The notes under the pieces were generated by a model that did not search any database, was not told where the DNA came from, and saw nothing but the letters and a program-made list of their open reading frames with translations. This document shows positions 1-11,854 of a stretch of DNA of 64,000 nucleotides, in pieces. The translations under genes and the position numbers were made by a program. Origin of the DNA: Stenocarpella maydis (Eukaryota; Ascomycota; Sordariomycetes; Diaporthales; Diaporthaceae); NCBI GenBank assembly GCA_002270565.1, contig NQMI01000023.1:1-64000 (forward strand), given 5' to 3'. Each line of letters opens with the position of its first letter. Positions within the stretch are counted from its first letter, which is position 1.

Positions 1-1807
1 GCAAAATACCATCAATTTAAGCGATTGGCGCTATAGCAGGCATTGTGATAGTGATATTCGCTGTAGCGGTGATGGGGACATACGGCTATGTTGGCAAAAA
101 CGTCAAAATAACAGTGCACATAGTGTTTTTGGTGGTGCAAATTGTCTGTGCGTTGGGCCCCTGCATGTACCGGTGTACCATCCCTTTTTGCCGGTGCGAA
201 TATCCGTTTTCTAAACAAATGTCTGAGCTTGGGCCGTTCGACATTTTTGCAGGCGAACCCCCAATATCGGTACGGGATGCAAGTGGACTATTCCGCGGCT
301 GGGTTGCGCAACCCCACCGGGGTAGTTGATTCATCCTTCTACGACGTCAATTAAGCGTCGGAGATGATGCCTTTCGACAAGGATGCCTCGCAGTTCACGC
401 CAATGGCATGACCGGATATAAATGGTGCGGGTCCGCTCATGGCCGGCGCTGCTAAATAGTAGATACCAAAAAGGGTTTGAAAATAGATTCCGGACGAACC
501 TTGAGTTTTCGAGTCTTGTTTGCTCACATATTGATCCTGATATCTAATAAGAACGGCTTACCCGACGCGAATTTCACGCAAAGTATTCTGGTAGGGTTTA
601 TATGATCCATGTAAGTCCAGAAATAGAACTTGGCTTGCCATACATACGCGCATCAGGGTTTGCTCACTTGAGCATGATTCTTTGTCTGGTAAGAAAGGAT
701 GGAGTGAGGCTACTTTACAGCATGGTTTGATTTTATCACATGGAATTGCGCATAATCTAAGGCAGGACGGCTTCTAGTATTTGTGTCCGAGTACCACTGA
801 GACAACTGGGCAGCTTTGTGTTCCCTGTTGCAGTAATGCGGATGCATTCAGAATCCTGAGCTATTGACAAGCATCTCAAGTGCTGGTACGAGAGTTGAGC
901 CGATCTTATTTATCCGACATGCCTTGTTCATATAGTACGTCCCGCTGATTCTGATGAAACATATGCTCCTGCACAAAGAATACATTGAGCATTTAGAGCC
1001 ATGACAATGACTTCTATCAGCAGGCCGAAATGAGTATTTCCAATCTGAGCCCTAAAAATGTGACAGGAAAAATTACTGATAGATCAGACAAATATTATGA
1101 TTTCTCGTGTTTGAAGTGCGCGTATAGTTATACCTCTAAGTACGCGCAAGAAGTTACAGGAAAGGCATGATCCTCATTGTCATATGTAATCTATTTTTAA
1201 TGTGCTCCCTGTTGGGTGCCACAGCGCAGGAAGGCGATAGTCAATCATTTGTCCAGCAATGTATTCGCTTCAGCGATGTAGCCGAACTTGCAGAATTTCT
1301 GTTCATCCTGAAGTCATTGACATAGGAAGATCCTTGTATCAAATAATTGATTTACTTGTCAGCACCACTCACAGCAAATGAAAACACGGAATGCGTTTGT
1401 ACGGAGAGGACATGTGCCCAGTTTCATAGTCAAAAGGCGAGACTAAATCTAAATACAACCTGTGCGCGTTGGAAAATATTTGATAGGTGGATGCGGGCAT
1501 GGTGGGAATTTTCAGTGCCAACAATCATCTAGAATCCTTACGGCCTTGATGATCTTGACTTGATGTGGAAGTCGTGGGCCTCCTGCATATCGGCCAATGA
1601 AACAAATCACTCCTATGCGGTCCTTATGCAGGGAGCCTTCTTGCACGCCTTAGCGTCTTACGATGACCTCTCCCGGCCCAACAAGCAAAGAGCGCCCAGA
1701 ATCTTCCAAGTTCTCACGGGAGTCTTTTAAACCAGCTCTTTTGACCCAGCCGCTTTAAGACGCAAGCCCACAGAGACCTCCAATACGCGGTTGTGTGAGA
1801 TACGAGG
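1..1807. other. Left-edge region without a supported gene
   Basis: No reading frame here has a recognisable domain or a splice structure that closes. The best candidate is a stop-free stretch at 1533-1730 (plus strand, 65 codons plus TAA) directly preceded by ATCTAG. It could be the 3' exon of a lost gene, but I found no partner exon. The rest (about 350-1500) is moderately AT-rich with many stops in all frames and looks like decayed sequence. Confidence 0.4.
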
Positions 1808-4052
1808 ATGACGAAGAAGCCTAATCGAAAACAGTCCGCCTGTGGTGGAGCTCTGGAAGAGCGTTCATACCATAGCGTACAAACGAAAAGCCAGCCTCAA
1901 CACCCACCACCATTTCATAGTCACAAGATGAACAAATCATCTTCGAAAGAAACGAAAGGAGAAAGAACGTTGCCTCTTGGGACTCGATCAGAAGGGCTAT
2001 CTTCAGAAATACGATCTGCTCACAATATCACCTTGTTAGAGCTGCTGGAACAGAGACCACAGAGCTTGAACAACAGATTTCAGCCAAATCAGCCAGACCC
2101 TGAGCACGATGACGAAAGGAGAGTTCTATCCGTACGGAAAGAACGAGAACTTGCAACCAACTTAGCCTTTGTGGCTGGAGTCTCGGATTGTGCGGACCAC
2201 ATCATGGGCGTCTGCATCGAAGAGCTGCCGGACATCAGGGGATGCCAAGTCATGGTTTCGATCAACCAATGTCGCCCATCCGATGGCACGGGGATCTTAA
2301 AAAGGGTCACGGATGGGTTTGAACAGATATTTGGGAGGTTGCGTCTACTCTCCGCAGGTGAGACGCACAATACTTCCAAGCAAGCGCATTGACCTAACAT
2401 CAGCCTTTTGTACCTGTGCAGATTCTAGCAAGCAGGAAAGACTCGATGTCAAACAGACTGTCCTAAACGATACCATTGCCCTGTGTCACAAGCGAATACT
2501 GATTCGACTGCGGTCGAGACATGCGAAACCTTATTCCACATTGGCAAAACACAACAAGCGCTTCCTTGGAAGCGTTATCAGAGACTTCATGGCAATCCCC
2601 TGGCACACTAGGGCATCCGGGGGCAGTTCCTCGATTGAGAGACAGAATCTGAACACCTATCGAGCCATTCTCGATGACCTCCTGGAAGATCTAGACAATT
2701 TCGAAGCCATAGACGTTGTTCACCACCAAGACTTGTTAAAGCTGGTCAAATCAATTTCCCAAGCAGTGGAAAGCGTGCCGGTTAGCGAGGTGCTTGCATA
2801 TATTGGCGACAACGAAATGTGTCGTGACCTGCGAGCATGGCTGGTCGGCTGCCTCAACAAGGTCCATAGATACAGCGAAACTGCATCTATTCTCTGTCAT
2901 AGTGCTAGGCGAATCCCGATGCTGCGGAATGTTCGCGTCGGAGCCATCTCTGGTCTGGTCGGTGTCAAATCTGTCCCCGTCTCAAGCGAAAACAACATGG
3001 ACATCTGCCAATCTCTCGCCCGGTTTCAATACATGGGAAATACCGTCCAGATGGAGATGCTTCCAGAGTGGCTCAGAGTTAATGAGTATGCGCACAGGGT
3101 CCGAAAGTCACTTGAAGAAGCCAAAGTCCATGCTGAAGTTCAGCTTCTGGCTTACTATGAAAACCATCACTTCGACGGAATTCGACCAAGAATTTTAGCC
3201 TCCAGCAAAAAGGCATGTGCTCTTTGCAACGCATTTATTTTGTCCCATGGCGCATACCGTGTGCCAAAATCACATGGAAGACTTTATCGAGGCTGGAGAC
3301 TGCCTGCCGTGTACCAGGAGGGGCCGATGCAAGATGATCTGAATCAAGTGCTAGAAAAATCAATCTCGGAGACATTACCAAGACTGATGGCACTTCCCAA
3401 GAGACCACGCATTGAATTCGACAAGTGCGAGAGCAGCATATTCTCTTTCAGTTTACCAGCATCAACACTGACCAACTCCTCGACATCTGCCGTGTCTGAA
3501 CACAATGCTACACCCACGGTGGTGGGTACCAACATCGCAGATGAAGTTGCTAGCAGACCAGGTCAACAAAGTCATGGCGCTGAAAGATCTCCTACTGAGA
3601 ACCCCAGCACCCAAACAAAACAACAAAATGAGGATGCTAGTCAAGGGTACAGTGCCAACCGGGAGGCAAAGCACGCAGCCGACCGAGTCAATGTGCCTTT
3701 GCCCCAAGAAAGCAAATATATTGACGGCTCCATGGCCAGCAGTATTGACCCACCTGGAAACGTGAGGCTCAAACAGGGCCAGGAAATAAAGTTCAATCCA
3801 GGTCAGCGCGGCATAGCTTGCTTCCGGAGCAAGCGCATCGAGTTGCTTATAGACGAAGCGTCTAGCTCCTTCTCATTTGAGCTGCTCAGCACAGTGCAAG
3901 CAGAACAAGTCTTGAGTGACGAGACGAAACCAGTGGCTGATGTGAAGGCCTTGTCATCTGGACTGGAATCTCTATTGACGAGATCTGCGAACGGACAGAC
4001 GTACATTTCCAATGGCGACGAGGTCATCAGAATATGCACAAGAGCAGAATAA
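1808..4052 (+). CDS. OTT_1508-like deaminase domain protein
   Basis: Two exons, 1808-2357 and 2422-4052, give 726 residues. The 64-nt intron has a GTGAGA donor, a CTAAC branch and a GCAG acceptor, and phase closes (GAT, Asp). The upstream half is unremarkable. Residues about 415-480 carry the zinc-dependent deaminase signature: H420-A-E422, then C449-A-L-C452 followed by NAFILSHG and a conserved GW after it. This matches the OTT_1508-like family of the cytidine deaminase fold, which is common and expanded in Pezizomycotina and thought to derive from bacterial conflict-system deaminases. His and the two Cys should bind zinc and Glu422 should shuttle the proton; the substrate is unknown. The C-terminal 250 residues are polar and low in predicted structure. 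No signal peptide is seen. All catalytic residues are present, so it is probably active. Confidence 0.85.
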
Positions 4053-5420
4053 ACTATCCACCGCGGAAGCTCCTTCACTTTCTTCTTTCAGCTCCACACT
4101 ACAATGGGAGTTGAATAACGGCAGCTTTTTTGTTCTCATCTATCCTACATTTCATATGCTCTCATTTTCCAGCAAATTCAAACTTATCCTTGTATTTACA
4201 CCTGTGAAAGAACCATCTTTCAAGCCATTCTTTAGGAGCATGTTCTGAAGTAATTTGAGACACAAACAAACAGAAACTCTTTCGTAACTGACCTGTGCCT
4301 CATGCGCAGGCTATAATGCAGATCTGGAGACTCTCTTGAAGCAAACTCTGGCATGGTACTGCCTGTATTTGAGCACAATTCTTTTCGTGGTAACCGGAAA
4401 ACTGACCCCCATTTCCGATACAGATAGGTCGCTGTAGATTTGTCAGTCAAAGCATGGGCTTGTTACATGCACGTCTTCTATTCTATCAAATCGGCTTGGA
4501 AGTTAACTAGATTGGGAGCATCTCAAGAAAGGAGAGGCTGACTGGGGTCGTGAAATCAAGCTATACGCCCTGTGGGAGAATCCCCTGTGATTTTCCGCTC
4601 TAAGACGGCTTCTCATGAAAAACTATGAGTAGTCAAATTTCAGACTTCGCTTGGTTGGATGATGGATGGTGCAGATAGAATAAGGTAAGTCTGGAGCTTC
4701 CACCGAAGGGGAGGACCGCCAGACTTGTACAAGGTCTTTTGTATCTAGGACTAGAATTTATAGTATTTACGTGCATATTCTTCGTATCCCAATTTGTCTC
4801 ATACATGACTACATATAGCTACTATTTCGGAGTGGCCCGAATTTTGGACGACTTTTCCGAGTTACTCTGCATATCAGCGGGTTGCTGTTGACGAACGTTG
4901 GCAGGCTGGCCGGACAGATCCAGCCAACCACTCACTGCACATAACACAGGCGCGTATGATTTTGGACCCCGGGAATGTGAAAGAAGCCTCGAGGGCTCAT
5001 GTGGATCTTGTAACCAAACTTTGGTCAAGTGTCAGGCATTGGAAGTATCTCGGATACGGGTGCACCCACGGTCATTTCCAGCCTTGTTCTTGGATACATA
5101 AGGAGTACTGCCTCGACGATGCCTCCACTCTGCTGTTGACTTGGTCTATACCACCACCCCCCGCCCACCGCCCCCGCCCTCCGCCTGTCTCCCTATATTA
5201 TACTCGTGCATTGTTTCTTCTGGTTGTTCGGCAAAAGCGCAGAAAGCATTCGTCTCCTCATCTTACCAAGACAAGCCAGACCATAGCCAAGGCTAATTTC
5301 GGCCAAGAGCACCAATCCCCTTGAACGTACTCAATTTTTCTGCTGAACGTGACTAAGACCTGACTGCATCATCTCTCTCCCCACCAACCTCGACTGCGTT
5401 AACCCACTTTTAGCTTCAAG
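4053..5420. other. Intergenic region between the deaminase gene and the Clr5 pseudogene
   Basis: No supported coding sequence. The open frames at 4898-5324 have no domain and unlikely composition. A TATA-like CTATATTATACT at about 5191-5202 and the pyrimidine-rich stretch at 5366-5390 look like the old promoter and leader of the following Clr5 gene. Confidence 0.5.
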
Positions 5421-7517
5421 ATGCCAGTGTCAGAGTGGCGTCCACAGACGGCTTCGGGCGTCATCTGGCGATGCCACAAGCCCAGAATCCGAGAGCTGTA
5501 ACTTACACTTGCAGGAAACTCAATATTACGGAAGTGAAGCGTATCATGGAGGAGGAAGATAAATTCCCGAAGTTTGCGTGAGTAACTCTTCCTAGCTTAC
5601 ATCTACACCATCCATAATCAGGGGAGTTTTTGTACGAAAATCCCGGGAAGACATCTTCTGACAGTCAGGACAGAGTTTCAACCTGGATCGAAAAGCTTAG
5701 AGAGCTTGAAATTTGCAAGAATGTGACATCACAGCACTGGCGGAAGATTTACCCACATACCATACCGAGGCTTGAGGATCCAACTCGCATGGGAGGCGAA
5801 TTCAAGGTGAAAAGGACCAAGAAGGAGACTGAGGTCGTGATCGGCGACCGAGTTTACACATGGAATCAGGCTTGGAGGAACATGAAGAGCGCCGATGCCA
5901 TTAGGACGCTGCCACAAGGTCAGTGTCTCGGCATGTTTTGACAAAGTCTGTCATCTATCAGTTGGCACTAACATACTGTTCTGGATCAAGGGCCACCCAG
6001 CCCGCTCCCGCCGGACACCTTGGTACGGACACCGAAGCTGGCATCGCGACGCAGCCACATGCCCGCGAGCGGCAGTCTTTTCCAGCGAACCTTTGTGGAC
6101 ATTGATACACCGGCACAAACTTCAGTCATTAGTACTACCAATAGGGGCGACGAAGCTAGTCCTTTCGCCCTATCTGATCTGTGGTTTACAAACCCAAATG
6201 AGACGTTGGCCATAAAAGAAGAGAGGACGTGGTTGTGGTGCATTTCTGGCCTCTCTATCTGCTCTATAGTAATATTTCACTCACGAATAGACGCTGACTT
6301 GACCTAATAGACATCGCCGACCTCACGAAGAGCATTGGAATCATCCCAAGAGACCTCCCCAGATGCTCAGCCTCAAGCTACGAGACCAGAATATTGCCAA
6401 TGAGGTCGGGTACAGCCGGCAATTAATCCTCCGTCAGCCTCCGACTTGAAGTTGCCTACGAGCTCTTCCGTGCCACGTTCGGGGCCCCTTCAGCCACCAT
6501 TACGGCATCTACAACTCACAAGAACTATGCCTTATTCTTCGGTGTGATTTATCTACTGTCGAATTACGAGTTATATGAGCTTCAGAGATACAGCCTTTTT
6601 GGCAAATTGGACTTGATTCTCGCAGCCATATCTAGCATGTAGCTCGAGAAACTGCTGCATCAACGACTTGCCAGCATCAGAGCGGCTTTTGAGAGACTTT
6701 TCATCCTGGCGGGAGAGAATTCGCAGCGGAAATCGTTTTCAACCTTGGTGAACTTTGGTGCTGCCTATGGATGGCTTGCTGTCTCAGTGAAGGGGCACCA
6801 ATATTTACATTACGCGGTCACCTTGAATCTCATCGACACCCTGCGCACGCAGCTCGCTCAAGGCTGTCGCGAGTATTCTCCTACTGTCTATATGGGGTTG
6901 AGGTACATTATAGATCACAAAGGGGCCGTAATCGTTCGGACATTACGACAGAGAAATCTCTGCTTTGCAGAAATCTTAATCAAACACTGCGATGTCGACA
7001 GACCAGTCGGATCGCCAATGCCACGGGCTTGGTCCAACTTCGAACAATTTTGTTTAGCACATTCTGATGAAGACGAAGAGATAATAGATGCCGGGGTGAG
7101 ACTATTTCTCGGGGGGGAAAAAAAAAACACCGACCCTAGCACAATAACTCTTCCAGACATTGAAGATCGCCGATCACAGCACGTGTGGTATGAAGAAGGA
7201 TGGGAGTGGTTCCGTCGGGAATCATTGTTGAAACTTTCGTGGATGGATTATCTTTTTTACTTCCACCGCCCACTTTTCGACAGACATACAATACGGATTG
7301 GGTGCATGCGAACGGTGACCACCTGAACAGGTCCGGATTCTTGATCACCCTGGAGAGTGGCGTAAGGAACCTAGAGAACTATCTGGCCAATCTGACGCCG
7401 CCCATCAGCAAACACCAATTAGCTAGCTTCCTGACGGTGCTAATAGCTCATCAATTTGTTGTCTATGACTTGAAACGTCATAAGGGCCTTCCTACGCACT
7501 TTTGCCAAGTGAAGTAA
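5421..7517 (+). pseudogene. Decayed Clr5-domain gene
   Basis: The start reads MPVSEWRP...WRCHKPRIREL. After a frame break come KLNITEVKRIMEEE and then STWIEKLRELEICKNV, which together follow the Clr5 pattern (W..HK..I..LY...L..V...M, then a WG/KN-like end). This is a putative DNA-binding domain at the N-terminus of many fungal regulators. Breaks: an in-frame TAA at 5499 inside a 17-nt GT...AG segment too short to be an intron; the next GTGAGT intron (5578-5621) does not rejoin in frame; an in-frame TAG at 6640-6642; and a frame change near 7270. A plausible intron (donor GTCAGT near 5920, CTAAC branch) remains before 5991. From about 6437 to 7326 one frame is open apart from the TAG and encodes the helical region typical of these proteins. 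The decay seems fairly recent. An assembly error in part of it cannot be excluded. Confidence 0.7.
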
Positions 7518-8722
7518 GTAGCAGAGGGTGAGCACAAAGTGCTACTCGCCAGTGGCAGTAGAACACTGCTTCCAAATTATTCGTACCCATCCTGGGTGCC
7601 GTCTCTGTCTGGCGCTGGTGATGAATGGATGGTGAGAAATGGAGGAGGGCGCAGGTGTTCGGATGATGCTTCCATCTTCCAAGGAGTGACGCAGTGCGCA
7701 GCCTCAGCGCCGCCGGCAGAGTAAACAAAGATGTCCTCGCCCATGCCCTCGCCTTTTTCTTCAATCTCTCTCCTCAAATCCCCCCAGTAGCCGCTATCGC
7801 CGCTCTTACGAGACCAGTTCGCAGGTGGTCAAGGACGTGAGGGGACAGATTTTGACAGGTGCGGGGGCTGGCAATGGAGATGGCGGTTCTCGCCCAAGTG
7901 TTGTCAAATAGTTAGGTCTCACCAGCACGGGTGGGTGGCTGCTGGGTGGCTCACATGTGTGCGTAGAAAGCTTGGCCGTCTGTAAACCCAAATGTACTTC
8001 ATGAATGCTGAGCGAGAAGGCAGAGGAATTAACTATCGTGTTTGTTCTCAGGCTTCTCATGCCTCCTGCACCAACTCCTCTCCGTGCAAAGAGACTGGAC
8101 CAGATCTGCCAGTCTTCAACATTGGGGCCGGGCAAAGTTGAGGGTGTCTTCACGCTACATTCTGTGGAGAGTGCTCCGCTTGTCTCGGCATTTTTATAAA
8201 CGAGGCCAGATTTATTTTCGCCGTATGAGTGTTGGCCGGCGTTCTAGTCCACGCGCGGCTTGAAGTCGGTCTCAACTAGCCTCGTCACGAGGCTATCACC
8301 ATTTTATTGGTGGCTATCAAGTGTTGAAATTTATCATCAGTATTATATTTCTTAGCAAGCGCTGGGTGTATTGGACCCTGGAAGCGTTCGCGACTATATG
8401 AAGGGACTGCCGTGGCTTCCTTTTCTTCCTAAGGGGAATTATGGCTGGATTAAACACGAAACCAGCTAGCACAGCGTAACGTGCAAATTCCCAGTAGTCT
8501 GTCAGAATCTTTGTACACCGAAAAGTATTCTCAATGCTTTTATGAAATGGTTTCGTGGTAGAATTTTCCACAAGCCTGTCATAGTATTACATGGCCAGTT
8601 TACGATTCATGGTGAGACTTTTCACTGCTATCATTCGCTCTGTATTGGCGAAAAGAAAACATGCTATTGCGTTTCACGATCCAGCGATGCCGGATCATGA
8701 AGAGGTACGTGCCTCAAGCCTC
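7518..8722. other. Intergenic region
   Basis: No supported gene. Short open frames overlap on both strands without domains. The stretch holds one perfect small inverted repeat (8277-8295, listed separately) and is the 3' flank of the minus-strand protease gene. Confidence 0.5.
8277..8295. repeat. Perfect 8-bp inverted repeat with 3-nt loop
   Basis: TAGCCTCG, then TCA, then CGAGGCTA. It lies about 430 bp beyond the stop codon of the sedolisin gene. No T tract follows, and its function is unknown. Confidence 0.5.
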
Positions 8723-11077
8723 TCACGGGAGGGCGAGGAAGACATCCCTCAGCTTTTGGAAGTTCGGCGTACCCAGCCCCGTGACAGGATCCCACCCTGG
8801 AGTTGCGTTGAACCCATTGGTCCCGCAGCCGGGGTTATTACCAATGGTGATATCGTTAAACGCGTCCGGGTTGCTGTAGAAGGTCGGGTTCAGAAACCCA
8901 ACGGGCCCCTTGCCCGCTGCGATGCGCGCCTCGTTAAGCAGCGTCACGATGCCCGCGAAGATGGGGGCCGAGGCGCTGGTGCCGCCGACGCCGTACGTCG
9001 ACCCGTTGAAGACGGTAGCCACCTTGAGCCCGATGGCCGCCACGTCGGGGAACCCCCTCGCGTTGCCGCTGTCGTTGTACACGTTGGGGCCGTACGAGGG
9101 CGCGTACTTGCTCATGAAGTTCTGGACGGCCGAGGCCTGGTACGACGGCAGCCCGAAGACGTTTGAGAAGCCGCCGCCGGAGCCGAATGAGTTCACGGCG
9201 CGTTCGCCGCTGTCGGTGGTGTTCCCGATCAGGGTTGTGCCGCCAACTGTGGAGTATATGTTTAGACATCGCTGACAAATGGTACATATGTAGTATGCGT
9301 TGACGGCCAGATGTGCGCAGACTTACCAGAAGTTATGTAGGGGCAGTTGGCTGGAAAAGACGGTGAAAATCGAGTACCGTTGTTGTCGACATATAGCTCA
9401 TCTGCGTTGAGGCACGAGTTTGGGTACCCGGCGTTGTATCGATTCGCGACGCCCGAGTCTCCGCTGGCAAAGAGCACGCTCACGCCTTGGAGGCCGAGCT
9501 TCATCCACTCGTTACACTGGCGAACTTGGTAGAAATATGGCAGAGCACCCTAGAGCTGCGTTAGTACGGGTGGACCTGATGGTCGGAGAGCCACAGGCGC
9601 GTGATCCGGCGGGCCTACCTCGATCTGGCCGTAGCTGACCGAAATCACGTTGGACTTCGGGGCACCGCCGCATTGTAATGGGCCTTGGTAGCCGCCCTCG
9701 TTGTCGTTGGGATCGGGATATGCAGGATCTGTAAGTGGTAAGCGCACGCTCCTAGAACAACGACCAGGTGAAAATGATGTTTACAAGGTCACATACCAAT
9801 GTAGGGCTGGTCGCCGCCTTCATAGGTACAGTAGCTTGCATCCAGAGCGTCCAGGAAGATGTTGACTTTCGGTCGGTTAGTGATGGATACCATCATGAGA
9901 ACAGGCGGCACTGGGGCAGACGATATATTCCAGGATTACTCACAAGTTCCCACACTATCGACATTAACCCCGTCTCCCACTTGATACAGCCTCAACTTCT
10001 GTGGATATATAATCGAGTATGCGGACTGGAAATCAAGAGCTGACTCAACGCCGGAGCCCTGCGAGACAGTAGTCAGGTTCGCCTTCAGGCCGCCGTCAAT
10101 TGCAATGAACTCGGGCCTGGTGTCAGCCGGGATCTCGGGCGAGGTGAAGTTCTTGAAGAATGCCGGCAGGTCATCCTCGTAAAGGTAGTCGGCCCACTCG
10201 CCGATCCCCATCTCATTGCTCGCCGCCGAAGAGTTGCCCGCGGGGAAGTTGTACAGCTTCCTGAGGCACTCGACCGTGATGAGCTCGCCGCAGGACCGCG
10301 AGCCGAGCGTGGCGCCCCCGTGGATGGGCGCCATCAGGGCGCGGTCGACGTTTGCCACGGGCTTCAGGCCGTCGAGCTGGACCGTCGGCATCGCAAAGTC
10401 GACGTGTGGCTGGACGTGCTCGGGCAGGCTGTACTGGTCACAGGCGAGGCGCAGGCCGCCGCTCGCGGTGTGCTGGTAGTGCCAGTACTCGGTTGCGAAC
10501 AACCGTTCTGCCTCCTGGACCGTTCCATCGAACTGCACCCAGTTGTGTCCTAGAGGGGTTTAGTGGTCATATTCTCGTGCCGCAATTGGTATTGACGTTC
10601 GCTTACCGGTTGATAGAGACAGCCTGGAGCGGTCGATGCCAGACTCAACCAGCCAGTCCATGACTGTGTCCTTGGTCTCTGGGTGAGGAGCAAACGTGTT
10701 TGCCACTTTTCCCGCTGACCAGTGCTTGCCTGTTTATTCAATACTGGTCAGTGAGGTGCTCCATGACAAGACCGGATTTGGACTGTTGAAAGCTCCGTGT
10801 CAAGTCGTCTGTATGTAGTGCGCCCGGGTCTTGGCTTACCAAAGTTCGGAGAGCTCGGATCTGCGACATCATAGATGTAGCTTGCGGCATTCTCGAGATT
10901 CCGCTGCTTCAGTGCAATGCGAATGGGCAGCACCTGATCAGCGACCGCTCGATGGCGCTTCTGCCAGGCATGCGGTTGACCATCTCGCTTCTCATGCAGA
11001 TTATATCTGCCAGACGTTGGCGCCGCGGAGCATACAAGGACGAGGGCGGCTGTAGCCGCTGCGACTGAGAAGCGCAT
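8723..11077 (-). CDS. Secreted sedolisin-type peptidase (S53)
   Basis: Seven exons (11077-10840, 10729-10607, 10549-9944, 9865-9797, 9728-9619, 9549-9327, 9246-8723) give 630 residues, and all phases close. Residues 1 to about 19 form a signal peptide, followed by an activation prodomain to about residue 200. The catalytic domain shows FLDALD around residues 326-331, SGDS with Asp413 (oxyanion-hole Asp), and GGTSAS with Ser547 as nucleophile. The calcium-site end DPVTGLGTPNF lies near the C-terminus. The family comprises acid-acting endo- and tripeptidyl peptidases used in extracellular protein degradation. The usual Glu of the E-x3-D pair is not obvious: the position four before Asp331 is Leu327. 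As I recall it, a fungal subgroup shares the FLDALD-SYCT form. Full length with no breaks, so it is probably expressed and secreted. Which peptidase subfamily it belongs to is uncertain. Confidence 0.9.
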
Positions 11078-11854
11078 GGTTTATAAAGGAGCCAAGTGCG
11101 AAGTCAGACAACGGACCATTGGGAGGGAGGTGAGCAGCGCAGGACTGGCACTTTTCTGTAAAGATCACAATACACTCCCAAGCGGTATGATGAGCCACAA
11201 AAAAAGGTAAGAGGTGACAACTGAAATGGGTTGCACGTTGCACCGCCTTAAATAACATAACAGTACGGGAAAAAGGCATGGTGGGACGGGACAGTGTAAT
11301 CCTGGATACCTCACCCTCATGTCCGGCTACCCAAGGACAGCAAGTGTGCAAGAATGCTAACCCATCGGTAGCGATAAGCTCACACGAGTGGGCTGGCTGG
11401 CATGGGTCGAGAGAAGTGAGTGTCATGCAGCTGAGGATCCGCCCGCACGAGCGTAGGTGACCTGCCCGATGCAGCAAGATCACCAGCCAAGCTTCCGGTC
11501 AAGCTTCGTTTAATCCGCGGCTGCAAGGGGCTCACCCCGTCGTTGATGCAACGCTTACACGTACTCGGGCTATTTACTCCGCATTGGAACCCTTGCAGCC
11601 TTGCCGACAACCTTACCCGACGCAGAGCACAGTATACCATTGGTCTGCGATCAGATGCGTGGGACACACACATGACATGACCTAGCTGTCCTGGTTGCCG
11701 ACTGTGGTGTGCAATGGTGGGGGCGGTTGAGGTTCCAACAAAGGACGCAATACTGGCTGACCTCGGACCTGCTGTTTCGGTCTTCATACGATGACAAGCT
11801 CGACAGAATTTCGTAATACGGTTCCTGAGGCCCGAACAAACCCGATGAGTTCAG
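11078..11854. other. Upstream region of the sedolisin gene / 3' flank of PEX1
   Basis: No supported gene. It should hold the sedolisin promoter (minus strand, reading down from about 11700) and the PEX1 terminator. I recognise no discrete element. Confidence 0.5.

Noticed and set aside
1533..1730. 65-codon stop-free stretch preceded by an acceptor-like TAG
   Set aside because: Could be a last exon, but no upstream exon can be joined and no domain is seen.
4956..5324. 122-codon plus-strand open frame
   Set aside because: Ends in a proline-rich shadow over the promoter-like region of the Clr5 pseudogene; no homology recognised.
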